Program-made: the position numbers and the translations under genes | Assembly: GCA_020630775.1 (NCBI GenBank) | Contig: JAHDIN010000001.1 | Span: forward strand, 62,001-126,000 | Direction of reading: 5' to 3' | DNA from: Saprospiraceae bacterium | GTDB taxonomy: Bacteria; Bacteroidota; Bacteroidia; Chitinophagales; Saprospiraceae | DNA length: 64,000 bases | Part shown: in pieces, positions 45,730 to 54,933 of the stretch | How the letters are laid out: every line of letters begins with the position of its first letter | Numbering within the stretch: position 1 is the stretch's first letter | Notes under the pieces: generated by a model | What the model was told of the DNA's origin: nothing | Databases searched by the model: none | Seen by the model: only the letters and a program-made list of their open reading frames with translations

Positions 45730-46560
45730 TTACTTCTTTTTGATTTTTGAAATGGGTGGACATTCTAGTTGTCCGAAGTATTTCATAATCCCAATATTAA
45801 GAAAATAAACTACATCATTACTTTTTCCATTTCCTCTTTGCATATTCGGAACGGCGAAATCAGGATCTGGGGATCTATTGGATAAGCGCACAGCTTCTTG
45901 ACCTCTCTGGATTTCTAAGCTTGCAAATTCTGGATATCTTAGACTAACATCATCTATATAATCACTAGCAATATTTCGACCACTCAATTGTACATTAAAA
46001 CTCCAATCTCTATTGATATCCCACTTGAAGCCAATGCCGAAAACAAAAGCCGCCGATACTAAACCATATTCATTGCCTATAAATTGACCTTCAGTCCCTA
46101 AGTCTCTTAAGTCGTAAGTAACGCCATCGAGTTCAGACTTAGGATTGAACTTCATAAATGAAATACCACCAAAGAGATATGGCGTGTAATATTCTTCACT
46201 GGAACCGTGGAAGTATGGAAAAAAATTGAATTCTAAAACTGTGCTTAGATCAAATATTTGACTGAAGAAATCCAAATTTCTTTGCCTTTCGAAGTTGTTA
46301 TTAGAGTTGGCATCAGATGCACTAATCCTTCCATAATCTAAAGCTATAGCTAGGGAAAGTCGTTCATTAAAGTTTCTTCTGCCCTTAATGCCAAATGCAA
46401 AGCCAGGATCAGATAACCTGTAACTTGTATTTAAGTCACCGAAATAATGACTAATACCTAAATGTCCTCCGAGTTCATAGCCTTTTTGGGCATTACCTTC
46501 ATTTAAGCCAATAAAGCTGAGAAATAGAAAAACAATGATAAATTTTGAGCATTTTCCCAT
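45730..46560 (-). CDS. DUF6089-type outer-membrane beta-barrel protein
   Basis: A 276-residue protein with a signal peptide (about 5-24, ending GNAQ). It then has a small beta-barrel typical of Bacteroidota porin-like/DUF6089 proteins: ELGGHLGISHYFGDLN, FNFFPYFHGSSEEYYTPYL, GIGFKWDINRDWSFNVQLS. The C-terminus is basic (SKIKKK) rather than a terminal aromatic strand. It is first in an operon with yjbQ and lysE (gaps of 4 and 3 bases). A structural or nucleating outer-membrane role is inference. Confidence 0.78.
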   Translation of the reverse strand: MGKCSKFIIVFLFLSFIGLNEGNAQKGYELGGHLGISHYFGDLNTSYRLSDPGFAFGIKGRRNFNERLSLAIALDYGRISASDANSNNNFERQRNLDFFSQIFDLSTVLEFNFFPYFHGSSEEYYTPYLFGGISFMKFNPKSELDGVTYDLRDLGTEGQFIGNEYGLVSAAFVFGIGFKWDINRDWSFNVQLSGRNIASDYIDDVSLRYPEFASLEIQRGQEAVRLSNRSPDPDFAVPNMQRGNGKSNDVVYFLNIGIMKYFGQLECPPISKIKKK

Positions 46561-46595
46561 GGAATACTTAAACGTTTTTCAGATGGATCTTGGTA

Positions 46596-48416
46596 TTAGT
46601 TCAATTTGTATCGAGACCTAAACAACAAAGTTAATATAGTGTAGGTAATCAAAGCAATAAAGCTATACCCTAAATCTATAAAACGTACTTTCTTTTCTGA
46701 TTTTGGAATATTTAAGGTTGAGGCGTAGATAGAGGTGCCAAGTTGAACATCTGACATCTCAACATGAATTTTTTCAATCTTATCTTGATCTATATGATGT
46801 TGACTTGAACGACTCCATTTAACTTTATCATGAGTAGAATCTGTGCCATCAAATGTGAATTCAAATATCTTGTCGTTGGGTAGATAATTATTTGTGTGGC
46901 ATTTTAATGCTTTATTATTTTCCAAAAAGCAATAAAGCCTCTGATTCGATTTAAAAAATTTTGATGGATTAAATTGAAAACTCCTATGATCTGAATTAAT
47001 CCAGTACTTGCCTAATAATTTATAAAATTGTCCATTGTCAAGGTTGTCTCCTAAGTACAAGTACTCAAGAGGTATATCAAGATGCCTATTTAAAATTTGC
47101 TGTAGATTATATTTTAGGATATAGTTGGCAGTTAGTACAAAGAGGTTATCCTCGTTGATCAGAATGTCGAATACTTGAGAGTTGTTAGATAGTAGTTGAC
47201 TAGTTGATTCGGAAATTAAGTCAAAAGCATAAACTTTGTGATTTGATATGAATATTATTAGGTCTCCAGCCTTATTTATGTTGTGAGAGTAAGAGATATT
47301 TATAGTTTTTAATTTCTTAAGGTTTTGGTTTGACCATTTATAAATTCCGGATTTAGAAATAGCAAAAGCGTCTTTGTTGTATTGAAAAACTTTATAAAAA
47401 GGCTCGGCTGAATGAGATATCCTGGTATTCTTAAAGTAAAGCCCTTTAGAGCTAGCTGTTAATTCATTTGACTTATCAAAAACTTGACCTATAAGACTAG
47501 AGGACTTATTTGTTACTTTTCCTGAATCTTTATCTACAAACCAATTTTCATTTTTGAAGGAAAGAATAACTTGATTAGTGTCAGATAAAGCCACATGCTT
47601 GGGATTGCCCTGAGTTGTCTGCTTCCATTCGTTATTTTGAAATTTTAGGAGCTGATTTTTATGGCGCTTGAAAAGTGATTGGTTGATCTCAAATAACTGG
47701 CTAGCTGAAGTGTCGAAAGAGTAGAAGTATTTAATTGAAAAATTTCCATAGAATTTGAGTTTCTTATTAGTAGCTATCCATACCCCTTCATTATGGTCAA
47801 CTATAAAATCAAATAAAATCTCTTCTGAGCGGAGCAATTCTTGAGTATTGTGACTGTTGATTTTTAATAGCTGATGATCTGTTATGATGTAAATGTCTTG
47901 ATGATTGATTTGAATGACTTTTCTAATAGCTGCTCCTTTTTTTAGAAATTTTGCAAGAGATATTCTTTTCAGGAGTTTTTCTTTTTCGAAAACGAATATT
48001 TCGTTGCTCCCACCTACAATCAAGGTGTTATCGAAGGAACAGATAGTTTTTGGACTAAATCCTGATAAAATTTGAGTTTCTGAGTCAACTAATTTTGAAT
48101 TAATAATCCCATTTGATTGATGGAAGGCTAATTTTTTTTCATCAAAATCAACATAACTCCATGGGTTATTAGGGCAGTTTAAGTTGAATCTACAGTCTGC
48201 AACCGTTATTTGTCGACTCTTAATAACTTGAAATCTGTTGTCTGATAGTATATATTTTTTGGAAGGCGAGATTAAGAAAATGAATCCATTTTGTTCTAAG
48301 ATTTTAAAGCTATGAACACTATCAGGTAATGGTATTTCAAAAAGCGCTTTTGAATAGATTTTTAAAGAAAAAATCAAAAAAATTATAAGGGATATATATT
48401 TTAATCTTTGATTCAA
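46596..48416 (-). CDS. Periplasmic propeller protein with C-terminal membrane anchor, sensor-like but without output domain
   Basis: A 606-residue protein: a signal peptide or N-terminal helix (about 7-23), then about 500 residues of beta-propeller-like repeats (LLKINSHNTQELLRSEE, GVWIATNKKLKFYGNF), a Y_Y_Y-like beta domain (about 485-565) and one transmembrane helix (about 577-597; DLGYSFIALITYTILTLLF). The protein ends 8 residues after the helix. This order is that of the ligand-sensing half of hybrid two-component or HTH-linked sensors of Bacteroidota, minus the cytoplasmic kinase. I see no kinase frame downstream. The start is TTG (48416). Its function is unknown. Confidence 0.65.
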   Translation of the reverse strand: MNQRLKYISLIIFLIFSLKIYSKALFEIPLPDSVHSFKILEQNGFIFLISPSKKYILSDNRFQVIKSRQITVADCRFNLNCPNNPWSYVDFDEKKLAFHQSNGIINSKLVDSETQILSGFSPKTICSFDNTLIVGGSNEIFVFEKEKLLKRISLAKFLKKGAAIRKVIQINHQDIYIITDHQLLKINSHNTQELLRSEEILFDFIVDHNEGVWIATNKKLKFYGNFSIKYFYSFDTSASQLFEINQSLFKRHKNQLLKFQNNEWKQTTQGNPKHVALSDTNQVILSFKNENWFVDKDSGKVTNKSSSLIGQVFDKSNELTASSKGLYFKNTRISHSAEPFYKVFQYNKDAFAISKSGIYKWSNQNLKKLKTINISYSHNINKAGDLIIFISNHKVYAFDLISESTSQLLSNNSQVFDILINEDNLFVLTANYILKYNLQQILNRHLDIPLEYLYLGDNLDNGQFYKLLGKYWINSDHRSFQFNPSKFFKSNQRLYCFLENNKALKCHTNNYLPNDKIFEFTFDGTDSTHDKVKWSRSSQHHIDQDKIEKIHVEMSDVQLGTSIYASTLNIPKSEKKVRFIDLGYSFIALITYTILTLLFRSRYKLN

Positions 48417-48569
48417 ACTATTAATATGAAAAATATAATCATTTGATAATCAGGTGTATATAAATTATAACTCCCATAATTTACGGTATTATTCATATAT
48501 GGAATAATTATATATGAATTAATCTTATTTTTCTTCTTCATGACTGCGTTTAATTTTTTCTAAAAACTA

Positions 48570-48621
48570 TTTGGATACAACATATTTTACTACCTTTACT
48601 GCCTGAGAACGTAGTGTTCTC
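48570..48621 (+). promoter_or_regulatory. Candidate promoter and leader hairpin of the small ORF / HYR transcript
   Basis: TTTG at 48570-48573 and TACCTTTA at 48591-48598 (one mismatch to TAnnTTTG, 17-base spacing) form a possible promoter. The following leader has the perfect hairpin GAGAAC-gtagt-GTTCTC (48605-48621) and then three AAACTC units (48628-48645) before the ATG at 48655. Together they suggest a structured 5' leader. Confidence 0.4.
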
Positions 48622-48654
48622 GATAATAAACTCAAACTCAAACTCAATCAAAAA

Positions 48655-48936
48655 ATGAATCTCTATACAAAAGAGAGTAGTAATACTCTGTTTTTCAGAA
48701 GATTATGTGTGTGCTTGTTACTTTGTCTCGCCCTTGTTTTCTTGGGAGGACCATTGACAGCACAAACAGCTCTGATCTCCTCAGAGGCTCATGCAGGATT
48801 AAGTTCTGAGTTTCAGCAACAAGATTTAAATATTGAAGTCATTCAAATCATCGCAAAGACGAAAAATGATGATCTGAGTGGCTTTTGTGCTTTTAAGCTT
48901 AGCACAGTATTTAAGCTTGAGGAATTTAGTAAATGA
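48655..48936 (+). CDS. Small exported protein overlapping the giant HYR gene
   Basis: A 93-residue ORF with a basic N-terminus and a strong signal-peptide-like helix (LCVCLLLCLALVFLGGPLTA, about 18-37), ending at a likely cleavage site after TAQ. The rest (about 56 residues) has no known motif. Its TGA stop overlaps the ATG of the 1,688-residue gene as ATGA, so translation is probably coupled. It could be a real small secreted protein, a leader ORF setting the expression of the large gene, or the remains of an older N-terminus. Composition and the ATG support translation; function is unknown. Confidence 0.5.
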   Translation: MNLYTKESSNTLFFRRLCVCLLLCLALVFLGGPLTAQTALISSEAHAGLSSEFQQQDLNIEVIQIIAKTKNDDLSGFCAFKLSTVFKLEEFSK

Positions 48937-51900
48937 TAATTTTCAAACTCAATCTCATGGTTTACCTAAAGAAGGTATTTTACGTATTAGCGTTAATAGG
49001 GATGACATTTGCTTTGAACGGGCAATGTGTTCTAATTGACCAAAGTTGTAATTCTAATGGGCCTTTAGGTCCGAATATACTCCCGAATGGAAGTTTTGAA
49101 GACAATGCACTAGGTGGCAGATTTGGTGGCTTTAACCCCAATGATGCTGGTTGGAATTTTTTCGGTGCAGGATTTGGTAACATTTTCGTAGAGAATGGAG
49201 CGAATCCATTTTCTCCATGTGGAGCCTTTCAACCACAGCCTCAGAACGGGAGCAATATGGTAAAGATTTTTGGGCAGTTTACGGGCGGATTCAACGCATC
49301 GGGAGCTTTTTCAAATCCAGTTCCAGTAACACCAGGCAGGACTTATGTAGCTGGTATTTATATGCAATCCCCAAGTGCGGCTACATGTCCAATAGATCAT
49401 ATTGGTAATGGTAGCAATTTTGCAGAAGTACACTTAGAGTGGTACAATGCAGATGGAGACTGTTCATTCACGACATCGCAACAATTCAGAGGCAGCTGGG
49501 CTAATGGAGGTTGGTACGATTTCAGTACTATCTCAGTAGCGCCAGACGATGCTGTATCATGTCAAGTAAGCTACTTCTTTTTCCAGGAGCCTGGATTTGA
49601 TGGAGGAGCTATTTATTATGATAATGCTTATTTACAAGAGCGTTTAGACGGTACAGGAGCTGTAGCGCCATCATTAGCATGTAATGACGCTGTTAATATA
49701 ACAGTAGGATCAGCATGTGAGGCAGCAGTAACGCCGGATTTCTTTTTAGAGAACTATGATGATTTTACAAACGCAGACTTAACCTTAGAAGTATCATTTA
49801 CAGATCATGCTGGCAATGTGTACAATTTGGATGATTTAAGTGGAGCGATAAGCAGCTCATTAACATATACAGTAACAGAGATATGCAGTGGCAACTCATG
49901 TTGGGGTAATGTAACATTTGAAGACAAGACAGAGCCAACAGTAGACTGTGAGTTTTGTCCAGTAGGCGGTATGGGAGATGTCGACGGAGATGGTGTTATT
50001 GATTACGCACCAGAGTGTCAATTAATGTGTTATGAGTTACCATTATTTGAAGAAGGTTACTGGGATAGACTAAGAGATAACTTAATACCAGAAGCAACGG
50101 ATGATTTTGCGGATGACCACACATCAGATAACTGTGAAGAATACAATGAATTCGATATCAGCTACTATGATGTATATGCGAAGAATGGTTGCGATGGCGA
50201 TATCTTACAAAGAACATTCACATTAACGTATACGAAGCCAGATGGTACAATAGGCTATGCAAGTTGTACAAGAGAGTACTTCTTTACACCATTAGATTTA
50301 AGCAGAGTAATAGAAGCACCATTTGTAGAGTTTGGTTCATTATGCATACCTACACCAGTAGAGGACACATTATTACTACCAAAGAAGGTAGTAGAGATTC
50401 CTACATGTAATGTAGATATCAGTCCAGAAGGTATACAAGCGTTTTTTGATATTTCAGGGACAGAAGACCAAGATACAGATGATGATGGTGACGATCCACC
50501 ATTAGATGTAGACTGTGTAGTAGAGAATAACGAAGGGACATGGTTTGCATACCCACACTTTTATATAGAAGGAAGAAACCCAACAGGCCCTCATGCACAA
50601 GCAGTGACATCAGAGATCTGCAACATGATTGTTGGTTATACAGACTTAGAAACAGAAGCATGTGCACCTGGTTGTATGGGTAATATGAAAGTTGTAAGAA
50701 CATGGACAATATTAGATTGGTGTGCTGGAGACTTCATTACATATGATCAAGTGATCAAGTTGGTAGATGATATAGCACCAGACTTAAGCATTAATGATGT
50801 ATTCATGAGTGTAGACCCATGGAAATGTTCAGTAGACGTACCTGTTCCAACTCCAGAACACTTATCAGATAATTGTGATGATAACCTAACAGTAGAGGTA
50901 GTTGGAATCGAAGGCGGATTAAATGTAGTAGGCGGTGTCATCAGAGATGTACCAGTAGGTACAACAACGGTTACGGTACAAACTGCCGATTGCTGTGGTA
51001 ATGTCACAAAAGCAACATTTACAATAACAGTAGAAGATTTAACACCACCAGTACCAGTAGTTAAGCAAAACGTAGTAACGACGTTAACAAACTTAGGTAA
51101 CCCAGTAGATGGAGATGCGAATGGCATAGGAAAAATCTTTGCTACAGATATCGATAACGGAAGTTATGATGGCTGTACAAATGTGACAATAGAAATCAGA
51201 AGACCAAGTGATGATTACTGTGAGGCACAAGATACGTTATGGGGCGATCACGTAGTATTCTGTTGTGCGGACTTAGGAGAGAAAGAAGTAATGTTCAGAG
51301 TAACCGATGTAGCGGGTAATGAAAATATCAGTTGGGCTACAGTACTAGTAGAAAGTAAAGTAGGGACATCAGTATTCTGTCCTGAGAGCATGGTCGTGAC
51401 ATGCGATATGGATTTATTCAATTTTGACATGACAGGCTTTGTAGATGTATACGGACCATGTGGCAGAATAGATATAGATATCGATACACAAGATGTAAGA
51501 GATAGAACAGAGCCAAGAGATAAGCCAGCGACGACACCACCATTATATGATGTTGACGGAGATGGACTACCTGACTTGGTACCTGAGTTCAATACAAGTT
51601 GTGGATTTGGAGCTATCAGAAGACAGTTCAGATCAGATGGAGCGACAATATGCGAGCAGTGGTTTGTTGTAGAACCGATAGACGCCTTTGATGCATCGAC
51701 GATAAGATTCCCTGGTGATGTAGAAGTAGATTGTGACGATTACGACACAGGCGAGCCAACGTGGGAAGCACCAGTATGTAACTTAGTAGGCATGGCTATG
51801 GAGAGTGACACGTTCTTATTCGAGGATGGTGCTTGCTTCAAGATATTAAACCACTGGAGTGTGATTGACTGGTGTGTATTCAACCCAGATGATCCATTTG

Positions 51901-53999
51901 CAGGCGGTAAGTATGGCCACACACAGGTGATCAAAGTAATAGATACAGAAGATCCAGTGGTAAGTGTACCGGATAGTTTATGCTTTGCAGTGACACAAGA
52001 GTGTACAAGTAAAGGGGTAGTACTAACAGGTAGCGCAGAAGATAATGGCGACTGTTCAAGTGATTGGTTAGCATGGCAGATAGTGATAGATGCGTTTGCA
52101 GATTGGACAGAAGACTTTACATATAGCACAGAGCAGCCACAATTAACACCAGCAGGAGAGCCGAATCCATTCCACGTACCAAAGAGTTCAAATGGAGAGG
52201 AGATCAGCATCGTCTTACCTGATGGTATCCAGAGTAGCAAGGTATGGCACAGAGCTGTATGGAGAGCTTATGATGGATGTGGTAACACAAGTAGTGTAAC
52301 GAGATACTTCCAGATTACAGATAAGAAGGCACCAACGCCATACTGCTTGAACTTAAGTACAGCATTAATGTCAAATGGTCAAGTAGAATTATGGGCTATA
52401 GATTTTGATAGAGGAAGTTTTGATAACTGTACAGATAGCGAGAACTTATTATTCACATTTACAGATGTAGCACCACCTGTAAGATGTGATGAGGAATATT
52501 CAAGAGAAGATTGGTATGATGGTACCTTCTGGTACTATGATGCAAGTGAAGCTGTGAATGTAGATCCAGAGGATGACGATGAGGATTGTCCGAACAATGG
52601 CTTTGGAGAGTACCAAGACTTAGGCGACTATGGCGGTGATGTACACAGATGGGAGCCATCAACAAGAAGTTCAGGAAAAGTATTTACAGCTGCAGATGCA
52701 GATGCAAATGGTTTTGTACAAGTACCGATCTATGTATGGGATGAGTGTGGTAACAAAGACTTCTGTTTAGTGAATTTAAGGTTAGTAGACAATGCAGGAG
52801 GCGGAAGTGCAAGAATCACAGGATCGATCAAGACAGAGCAAGGAGAGAGTGTAGAGAATGTGGTGACGCACTTAGATGGGCCGATCAACTTCAGCATGGA
52901 TTACATGACGAATGTAAGTGGCGAGTATGCCTTTGAGAATATGCCGATGTATACAGACTACATGGTAAGTGGTGAGAAGAATGATGACTACTTAAATGGT
53001 GTAAGTACATTGGATATCATCTTAATCCAGAAGCACATCTTAGGAGACGAGTTATTACAGAGTCCTTATCAGATGATAGCAGCGGATGTAAACAATGATA
53101 GAAACATAACAGCACTAGATTTAATAGAATTAAGAAAGCTGATATTAGGCATCAACCAAGCGTTACCAAATAATGGAAGTTGGAAGTTTGTAGATGCAGA
53201 CCAAGAGTTGACAACGATCAATCCATGGTTGTATGATGAGACAAGAATGGTATCAGACTTAGAAGAAGATGCAATAGGGATTGACTTTGTAGGAGTTAAA
53301 GTAGGAGATGTAAACGGAAGTGTCCAATTAGCACAGAGTCAAGAAATAGATAAGAGAAGCGAGAATATCGAGATTGTATTCGAAGATAGAGCTGTAGTGG
53401 AAGGTGAATTAGTAGAGTTAGTATTGAAGACAGAGAGAACAGATGTATATGGTTACCAGTTCACGATGAATACAACAGGCTTAAGTCTAGAGTCAGTGAG
53501 TGGAACAGGAATAGGTGAGGAGCATGTAGCGAGCCATGGCGATAAATTGACGATGAGTTATGGACAATTGAGTCCAATAGCTGAAGGGGAGATGATGGTA
53601 GTAACGATGAAGGCATCAGTTGCAGGTCAGTTAAGTGAAATGATCACATTGAGTAATACAATTACAAGAAGTGAGGCTTATGTAGGCTCAAGCTTAGAAG
53701 AGGTGAATATAGAGTTAAGAGGCGGCGAGCAAGTTGGCGAGTTTGGTTTATATCAGAATGAGCCAAATCCATTTGCAGATCAGACGGTAATAGGATTTGA
53801 TTTACCTGAGGCGGGAAGTGCGAAGATGACGATGTATGATGTAACGGGTAAGATCATAAAAGTGATAGATGGAGATTATGCTAAAGGCTACAACGAGATA
53901 AGAGTAAGCCAAAGCGAGATCAATGCAACAGGCTTAATCTACTACAGATTAGAAACAAACGAACACACTGCAACTCGTCACATGATTGTGATTGAGTAA
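48933..53999 (+). CDS. Giant surface protein: HYR/Ig-like repeats, dockerin-like, cohesin-like and T9SS sorting domain
   Basis: A 1,688-residue exported protein. The ATG at 48933 overlaps the previous stop; the ATG at 48957 (MVYLKKVFYVLALIGMTFAL) would give a more usual signal peptide. The N-domain (about 30-235) looks like a carbohydrate-binding jelly roll (NILPNGSFEDNALGG). Cys- and Asp-rich HYR/Ig repeats run to about 1290 (GNVTKATFTITVEDLTPP), with acidic calcium-type loops such as DVDGDGVIDYAPEC. A carboxypeptidase-regulatory-like domain follows (about 1293-1349), then a dockerin-like pair (about 1350-1408), a cohesin-like domain (about 1478-1600) and a T9SS sorting domain (about 1605-1688, YQNEPNPFADQ). 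From about base 49,650 the codons lean strongly to GTA, ACA, CCA, TTA and AGA. It is probably an abundant adhesin or structural filament protein; that is inference. Confidence 0.9.
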   Translation: MIIFKLNLMVYLKKVFYVLALIGMTFALNGQCVLIDQSCNSNGPLGPNILPNGSFEDNALGGRFGGFNPNDAGWNFFGAGFGNIFVENGANPFSPCGAFQPQPQNGSNMVKIFGQFTGGFNASGAFSNPVPVTPGRTYVAGIYMQSPSAATCPIDHIGNGSNFAEVHLEWYNADGDCSFTTSQQFRGSWANGGWYDFSTISVAPDDAVSCQVSYFFFQEPGFDGGAIYYDNAYLQERLDGTGAVAPSLACNDAVNITVGSACEAAVTPDFFLENYDDFTNADLTLEVSFTDHAGNVYNLDDLSGAISSSLTYTVTEICSGNSCWGNVTFEDKTEPTVDCEFCPVGGMGDVDGDGVIDYAPECQLMCYELPLFEEGYWDRLRDNLIPEATDDFADDHTSDNCEEYNEFDISYYDVYAKNGCDGDILQRTFTLTYTKPDGTIGYASCTREYFFTPLDLSRVIEAPFVEFGSLCIPTPVEDTLLLPKKVVEIPTCNVDISPEGIQAFFDISGTEDQDTDDDGDDPPLDVDCVVENNEGTWFAYPHFYIEGRNPTGPHAQAVTSEICNMIVGYTDLETEACAPGCMGNMKVVRTWTILDWCAGDFITYDQVIKLVDDIAPDLSINDVFMSVDPWKCSVDVPVPTPEHLSDNCDDNLTVEVVGIEGGLNVVGGVIRDVPVGTTTVTVQTADCCGNVTKATFTITVEDLTPPVPVVKQNVVTTLTNLGNPVDGDANGIGKIFATDIDNGSYDGCTNVTIEIRRPSDDYCEAQDTLWGDHVVFCCADLGEKEVMFRVTDVAGNENISWATVLVESKVGTSVFCPESMVVTCDMDLFNFDMTGFVDVYGPCGRIDIDIDTQDVRDRTEPRDKPATTPPLYDVDGDGLPDLVPEFNTSCGFGAIRRQFRSDGATICEQWFVVEPIDAFDASTIRFPGDVEVDCDDYDTGEPTWEAPVCNLVGMAMESDTFLFEDGACFKILNHWSVIDWCVFNPDDPFAGGKYGHTQVIKVIDTEDPVVSVPDSLCFAVTQECTSKGVVLTGSAEDNGDCSSDWLAWQIVIDAFADWTEDFTYSTEQPQLTPAGEPNPFHVPKSSNGEEISIVLPDGIQSSKVWHRAVWRAYDGCGNTSSVTRYFQITDKKAPTPYCLNLSTALMSNGQVELWAIDFDRGSFDNCTDSENLLFTFTDVAPPVRCDEEYSREDWYDGTFWYYDASEAVNVDPEDDDEDCPNNGFGEYQDLGDYGGDVHRWEPSTRSSGKVFTAADADANGFVQVPIYVWDECGNKDFCLVNLRLVDNAGGGSARITGSIKTEQGESVENVVTHLDGPINFSMDYMTNVSGEYAFENMPMYTDYMVSGEKNDDYLNGVSTLDIILIQKHILGDELLQSPYQMIAADVNNDRNITALDLIELRKLILGINQALPNNGSWKFVDADQELTTINPWLYDETRMVSDLEEDAIGIDFVGVKVGDVNGSVQLAQSQEIDKRSENIEIVFEDRAVVEGELVELVLKTERTDVYGYQFTMNTTGLSLESVSGTGIGEEHVASHGDKLTMSYGQLSPIAEGEMMVVTMKASVAGQLSEMITLSNTITRSEAYVGSSLEEVNIELRGGEQVGEFGLYQNEPNPFADQTVIGFDLPEAGSAKMTMYDVTGKIIKVIDGDYAKGYNEIRVSQSEINATGLIYYRLETNEHTATRHMIVIE

Positions 54000-54020
54000 G
54001 CATTTTGGTTTATTATCTAT

Positions 54021-54052
54021 AAAGCCAGTCTTGAAAAAGACTGGCTTTTTTT
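54021..54052 (+). terminator. Strong terminator of the giant HYR gene
   Basis: Stem AAAGCCAGTCTT-gaaa-AAGACTGGCTTT with a GAAA tetraloop, followed by a T-run. It lies about 20 bases after the stop. Confidence 0.92.
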
Positions 54053-54084
54053 ATGTTGCATACTATTTGATCAATAAACGCAGT

Positions 54085-54160
54085 ATATAATTCGCCACTT
54101 CTTCGGCTGAAAGCCTTTCCAAAGCCACTAGCCTTGCTAAACCTTTGCCCTAACTTGATT
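54085..54160. other. GC-richer intergenic patch of unknown nature
   Basis: Between the HYR terminator and the methyltransferase gene the sequence is less AT-rich than other intergenic DNA here. It contains the hairpin GGCT-gaa-AGCC and several AAAGCC/CTTTCC words. On the minus strand it is open for about 50 codons (for example LIKLGQRFSKASGFGKAF) but has no start codon. It may be a dispersed repeat or a small RNA; nothing more can be said. Confidence 0.3.
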
Positions 54161-54192
54161 AGATCTAAAAACTCCGAATCGATATTTCAAAA

Positions 54193-54933
54193 TCAACTAG
54201 TTTTGGAACCAACAGTAATAACAGATAGACCAATTTTATTCATTGCTATTTTATCAATTGTCTTAGCTACGAATAATAAATTATCATAAATCTTCATCTG
54301 TTTGATAGGAATTGTTTTTTTTCGAAGAATTCTACCAGATACAAACCAGCCAAGCATACCAAAGGCGTTGAAGTATTGATTATGCTCAATTTTTAATTCG
54401 TTGTTTACGAATAATTTATTTAGGCTTTTTGATGTGTATCTACGATAGTGTTCCAAAGCTTTGTCAAATGAATTATATAGTATCTGATAAGCAGGAACGA
54501 GTATTATGAGTTTACCAGATGGCTTTAATAGTTTTTTTGCATTCTTTATAGCTAAGTTGTCATCAAGTATATGTTCAACAACATTCAGTGCGAATATTGT
54601 ATCGTATTTATTGAATAACTTCTGATGTTTTTGATCAAAGTCCTCATCTGTAAGATCGAGTTTTAGAACAGAGTCATGCTCTAATTGAAATTTATCACGA
54701 AGTTCATTTACATAATTATCTCTTATGTCACTAAGTGTTATGTCTTTATTGTCTGATATGAAATGACTAGAAATATTCCCTATCCCCGAGCCGATTTCTA
54801 ATATTTTGCCTTTGCAGAATGACGAGATTGTTTTGTACATCCACGCGTTAAAATTTACTGCAATGGAAACAGCTTCTAAAGTTTCAATTCCGATTTCGTC
54901 GATTTCTGGGAAAGAAAAATTGTCAGGATTCAT
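54193..54933 (-). CDS. Class I SAM-dependent methyltransferase
   Basis: A 246-residue methyltransferase. The SAM-binding motif I is [15 protein letters not shown] (about 43-57), motif [14 protein letters not shown], and [12 protein letters not shown] is the typical motif IV. The C-terminal half has a UbiG/ubiE-like pattern with [14 protein letters not shown] and a conserved-looking HYRRYT. The substrate is not evident; the operon suggests a lipid-linked sugar or surface glycan. Its ATG overlaps the stop of the GT2 gene by 4 bases. Confidence 0.85.
   Translation of the reverse strand: MNPDNFSFPEIDEIGIETLEAVSIAVNFNAWMYKTISSFCKGKILEIGSGIGNISSHFISDNKDITLSDIRDNYVNELRDKFQLEHDSVLKLDLTDEDFDQKHQKLFNKYDTIFALNVVEHILDDNLAIKNAKKLLKPSGKLIILVPAYQILYNSFDKALEHYRRYTSKSLNKLFVNNELKIEHNQYFNAFGMLGWFVSGRILRKKTIPIKQMKIYDNLLFVAKTIDKIAMNKIGLSVITVGSKTS

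Noticed and set aside
50419-52665. Several minus-strand ORFs of 96-166 codons inside the second HYR gene
   Set aside because: They are shadows of its biased codon use; no signal, motif or start context supports them.
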